Shown: piece by piece, positions 62,525-64,000 of the stretch | Layout: every line of letters begins with the position of its first letter | Position numbering within the stretch: the first letter of the stretch is position 1 | Assembly (NCBI RefSeq): GCF_036227265.1 | Contig: NZ_CP109446.1 | Location: 4,473,001-4,537,000 of the forward strand | Length of the DNA stretch: 64,000 nucleotides | Reading direction: 5' to 3' | From: Streptomyces sp. NBC_01476 | GTDB lineage: Bacteria > Actinomycetota > Actinomycetes > Streptomycetales > Streptomycetaceae | Made by a program: the position numbers and the translations under genes | The notes under the pieces: generated by a model | What the model saw: only the letters and a program-made list of their open reading frames with translations | The model's database searches: none | Told to the model about the DNA's origin: nothing

Positions 62525-64000
62525 CTACGAGCAGGTGATCACCGAGTCCCCCCAGTCGGCCAGATTCGCCGGCGCGAGGCCCGACCGCTGCGGCTGGACC
62601 ACCAGCTTGACGGTGGTGACGCCGGTCAGCCCGACGTGGACCGGCACCGCCGGGTCGCCGCCGCGGACCACCGGTGAGGACCACAGCCGGGTGCCGTCCC
62701 CGTAGACCGAGAACCGCAGGGGCGCCCCGAGCCAGCGGGTGAGGTCGTCCACGCCGGCGCTGGCGTCGTAGGACACGCACGCCCGGTTGAGGTCGATCGT
62801 CACCGTGGACAGGCCGCGCACCGTGATGCCGTGGCCGTACCGGTCGCCGCCGATGCTGAGCCCCCAGCGGTCCCACCACCAACTGCCGCCGCCCGGGCGG
62901 ATGGTGGGCCCTTCGGTGTCCTGGCCGCGCCCGACCGGCAGGGAGTTCACCTGGTACGTGACCGGCTCGGGCGGCGGCGGAGGCGGCGGTGTGGTGGGCG
63001 GCGGCGTCGTGGGAGACGCCGGGGGAGTGGCCGGCGAAGTGGTCGGCGCCGGCCTCGGAGGCGCCGACGGCTTGGGCTTCGGCGGGTCCGGTGCGACGAC
63101 CGGCACCGTCGGCGGGGCCGGCTCCGGGGTCACCGAGGGCGCGGGCCCTGGCGGTACGGCCACGGGGGCCGGCGGCTTCGGCTTGGGCTTGGGCGCGGGG
63201 GACTGCGGCGGCACGGGTACGCCCGGCACGCTGACCGGCGGCTTGGCCGCCACCGGCTTGGGCTGCTGCTTGCCGTCGCCCCCGGTGAGGGCGACGGCAA
63301 CCGCGGCAGCGGCCACGGCGGCCACCACGGCCGCCGCGATCCCGGCCTTCGCGGGCGCTCCGAGACCTTCCGCGGCGGCGCCGCCGCTCGCGGCACCCGC
63401 CCCGCTGCCCGATCCGGTGGCCGCCGCCGCGGCGCCTCCCGCGGCCCCGGCAGCGGCCGCGCCGCCGGCCACCGCGACGCCCGCCGCCTTGGCGGCGTAG
63501 ACGGCGGCGAACCAGCCGATGTACGCGACCGGCAGGAGTCCCTTGAGCGCCGAGTTGAGGTCGGCCAGTTCCCGCGAGGCGGCGGAACAGCGGGCGCACC
63601 CCTTGAGGTGACGGTTGAGTTCGCGGTCGGCGCGGGTCCGCAGCGCCCCGCGGGCATGCGCGCCGAGCCGGTCGGCGTAGCGCGCGCATTCACCCTCGGC
63701 GGTCAGGGTCGCGCTGACGTGTGCCTGCAGATACGCCTGCCGCAGGCCCTCCCGGGCCCGGTGCGCGAGCACCGCGGCGGCGTTGGGCGTCAGGCCGAGC
63801 AGCGGCGCGATGTCGCTGGGCGACTCGTCCTCCACCGCGGTGTGCCAGAGCACGGTCTGCCAGCGCTCGGGCAGCGTGCGGAACGCCCGGATGGCAAGGG
63901 ACCGTTCGGCCTCGCGCATCGCCCGCACCTCGGCGCCGAGGTCCGCGTTCTCCTGCGCGCTCGCGGCGCCGGCCGCGGACACCGCGAAGACCGCGAAGTC
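62525..64000 (-). CDS. ECF-type sigma factor fused to zinc-finger, membrane helix and NPCBM domain (5' partial)
   Basis: The frame is open to the window edge, so the sigma region 2 part is missing; 491 residues remain. In order: sigma region 4 (LPERWQTVLWHTAVEDES, PLLGLTPNAAAVLAHRAREGL), an anti-sigma-type zinc finger (Cys, then RHLKGCARC), an Ala/Gly-rich stretch, a membrane helix (GIAAAVVAAVAAAAVAVAL) and a Pro/Lys/Thr-rich spacer of about 120 residues. A C-terminal NPCBM-like carbohydrate-binding domain follows, with SIGGDRYGHGITVRG, and the protein ends WGDSVITCS. The layout resembles the described ECF sigma factors with sugar-binding C-termini. It is convergent with the DsbA-like gene. 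Confidence 0.85.
   Translation of the reverse strand, partial: DFAVFAVSAAGAASAQENADLGAEVRAMREAERSLAIRAFRTLPERWQTVLWHTAVEDESPSDIAPLLGLTPNAAAVLAHRAREGLRQAYLQAHVSATLTAEGECARYADRLGAHARGALRTRADRELNRHLKGCARCSAASRELADLNSALKGLLPVAYIGWFAAVYAAKAAGVAVAGGAAAAGAAGGAAAAATGSGSGAGAASGGAAAEGLGAPAKAGIAAAVVAAVAAAAVAVALTGGDGKQQPKPVAAKPPVSVPGVPVPPQSPAPKPKPKPPAPVAVPPGPAPSVTPEPAPPTVPVVAPDPPKPKPSAPPRPAPTTSPATPPASPTTPPPTTPPPPPPPEPVTYQVNSLPVGRGQDTEGPTIRPGGGSWWWDRWGLSIGGDRYGHGITVRGLSTVTIDLNRACVSYDASAGVDDLTRWLGAPLRFSVYGDGTRLWSSPVVRGGDPAVPVHVGLTGVTTVKLVVQPQRSGLAPANLADWGDSVITCS

Overview
The window is about 64 kb of very GC-rich, densely coding actinobacterial chromosome. Gene content points to Streptomyces or a close relative (Kitasatospora, Streptacidiphilus, Actinacidiphila): bldG with its anti-sigma partner, a Crp with the Streptomyces start, a TopA with a lysine-rich tail, a membrane-fused thymidylate kinase, a parS site of the Streptomyces type, and one in-frame TTA codon. 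From remembered S. coelicolor gene order, the left part corresponds to the fba/pyrE/kyn neighbourhood and the rest to the crp-to-tmk neighbourhood, both on the core arm near oriC. No phage, insertion sequence, CRISPR array, tRNA or rRNA gene was seen.

Layout. 1-4747: a poly-gamma-glutamate-type cluster (output-less Cache/HAMP membrane protein, PgsB, PgsC, NlpC/P60). 4948-13248: DUF2617, membrane spermidine synthase-like protein, SRPBCC membrane protein, aldose epimerase, pyrE, a perfect parS palindrome, fba, DUF3151 and DUF3152. 13332-16374: a three-gene kynurenine operon from tryptophan to anthranilate, closed by a 20-bp terminator stem. 16478-25655: crp, nth, a NUDIX gene, marP, a 59-aa gene, an EphE-like hydrolase, a holin-like protein, nhaA and acs. 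25744-31756: a SulP/carbonic anhydrase fusion, a CooC-like ATPase, a degenerate Fic protein and a HAD phosphatase. 31866-37644: a 6C small RNA, a pair of DnaA boxes and a tad locus (CpaE/Ssd, CpaF/TadA, TadB, TadC, DUF4244 pilin-like, TadE, Rv3654c-like). 38044-46601: an MrfA-like helicase, bldG-apgA, hppA, a lipoprotein and a methyltransferase. 46707-54749: DUF2752 and TM2 proteins, then a MacB-type export operon facing its likely two-component regulator. 54982-61338: topA and tmk. 61724-64000: a DsbA-like protein and a sigma factor fused to an anti-sigma-like zinc finger, a membrane helix and a carbohydrate-binding domain, cut by the window edge.

How the parts fit. The order crp - nth - NUDIX - marP - ephE - acs - HAD - 6C RNA - ssd - tad - helicase - topA matches the remembered M. 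tuberculosis Rv3676 to Rv3646c segment, so this is an old actinobacterial block. Accessory pieces sit between its members, notably the export/two-component module between the methyltransferase and topA. Many genes carry a TANNNT-like hexamer 6-8 nt before the start codon and probably make leaderless mRNAs.

Most interesting signals: the sigma/anti-sigma/NPCBM fusion; the Tmk fusion with its phosphosite-like repeats; the Fic relative whose catalytic residues are replaced; the acs leader inverted repeat that could hide the ribosome binding site; the 6C RNA beside paired DnaA boxes; and the Rv3654c-like frame that lost its stop codon beside an 84-bp tandem repeat.
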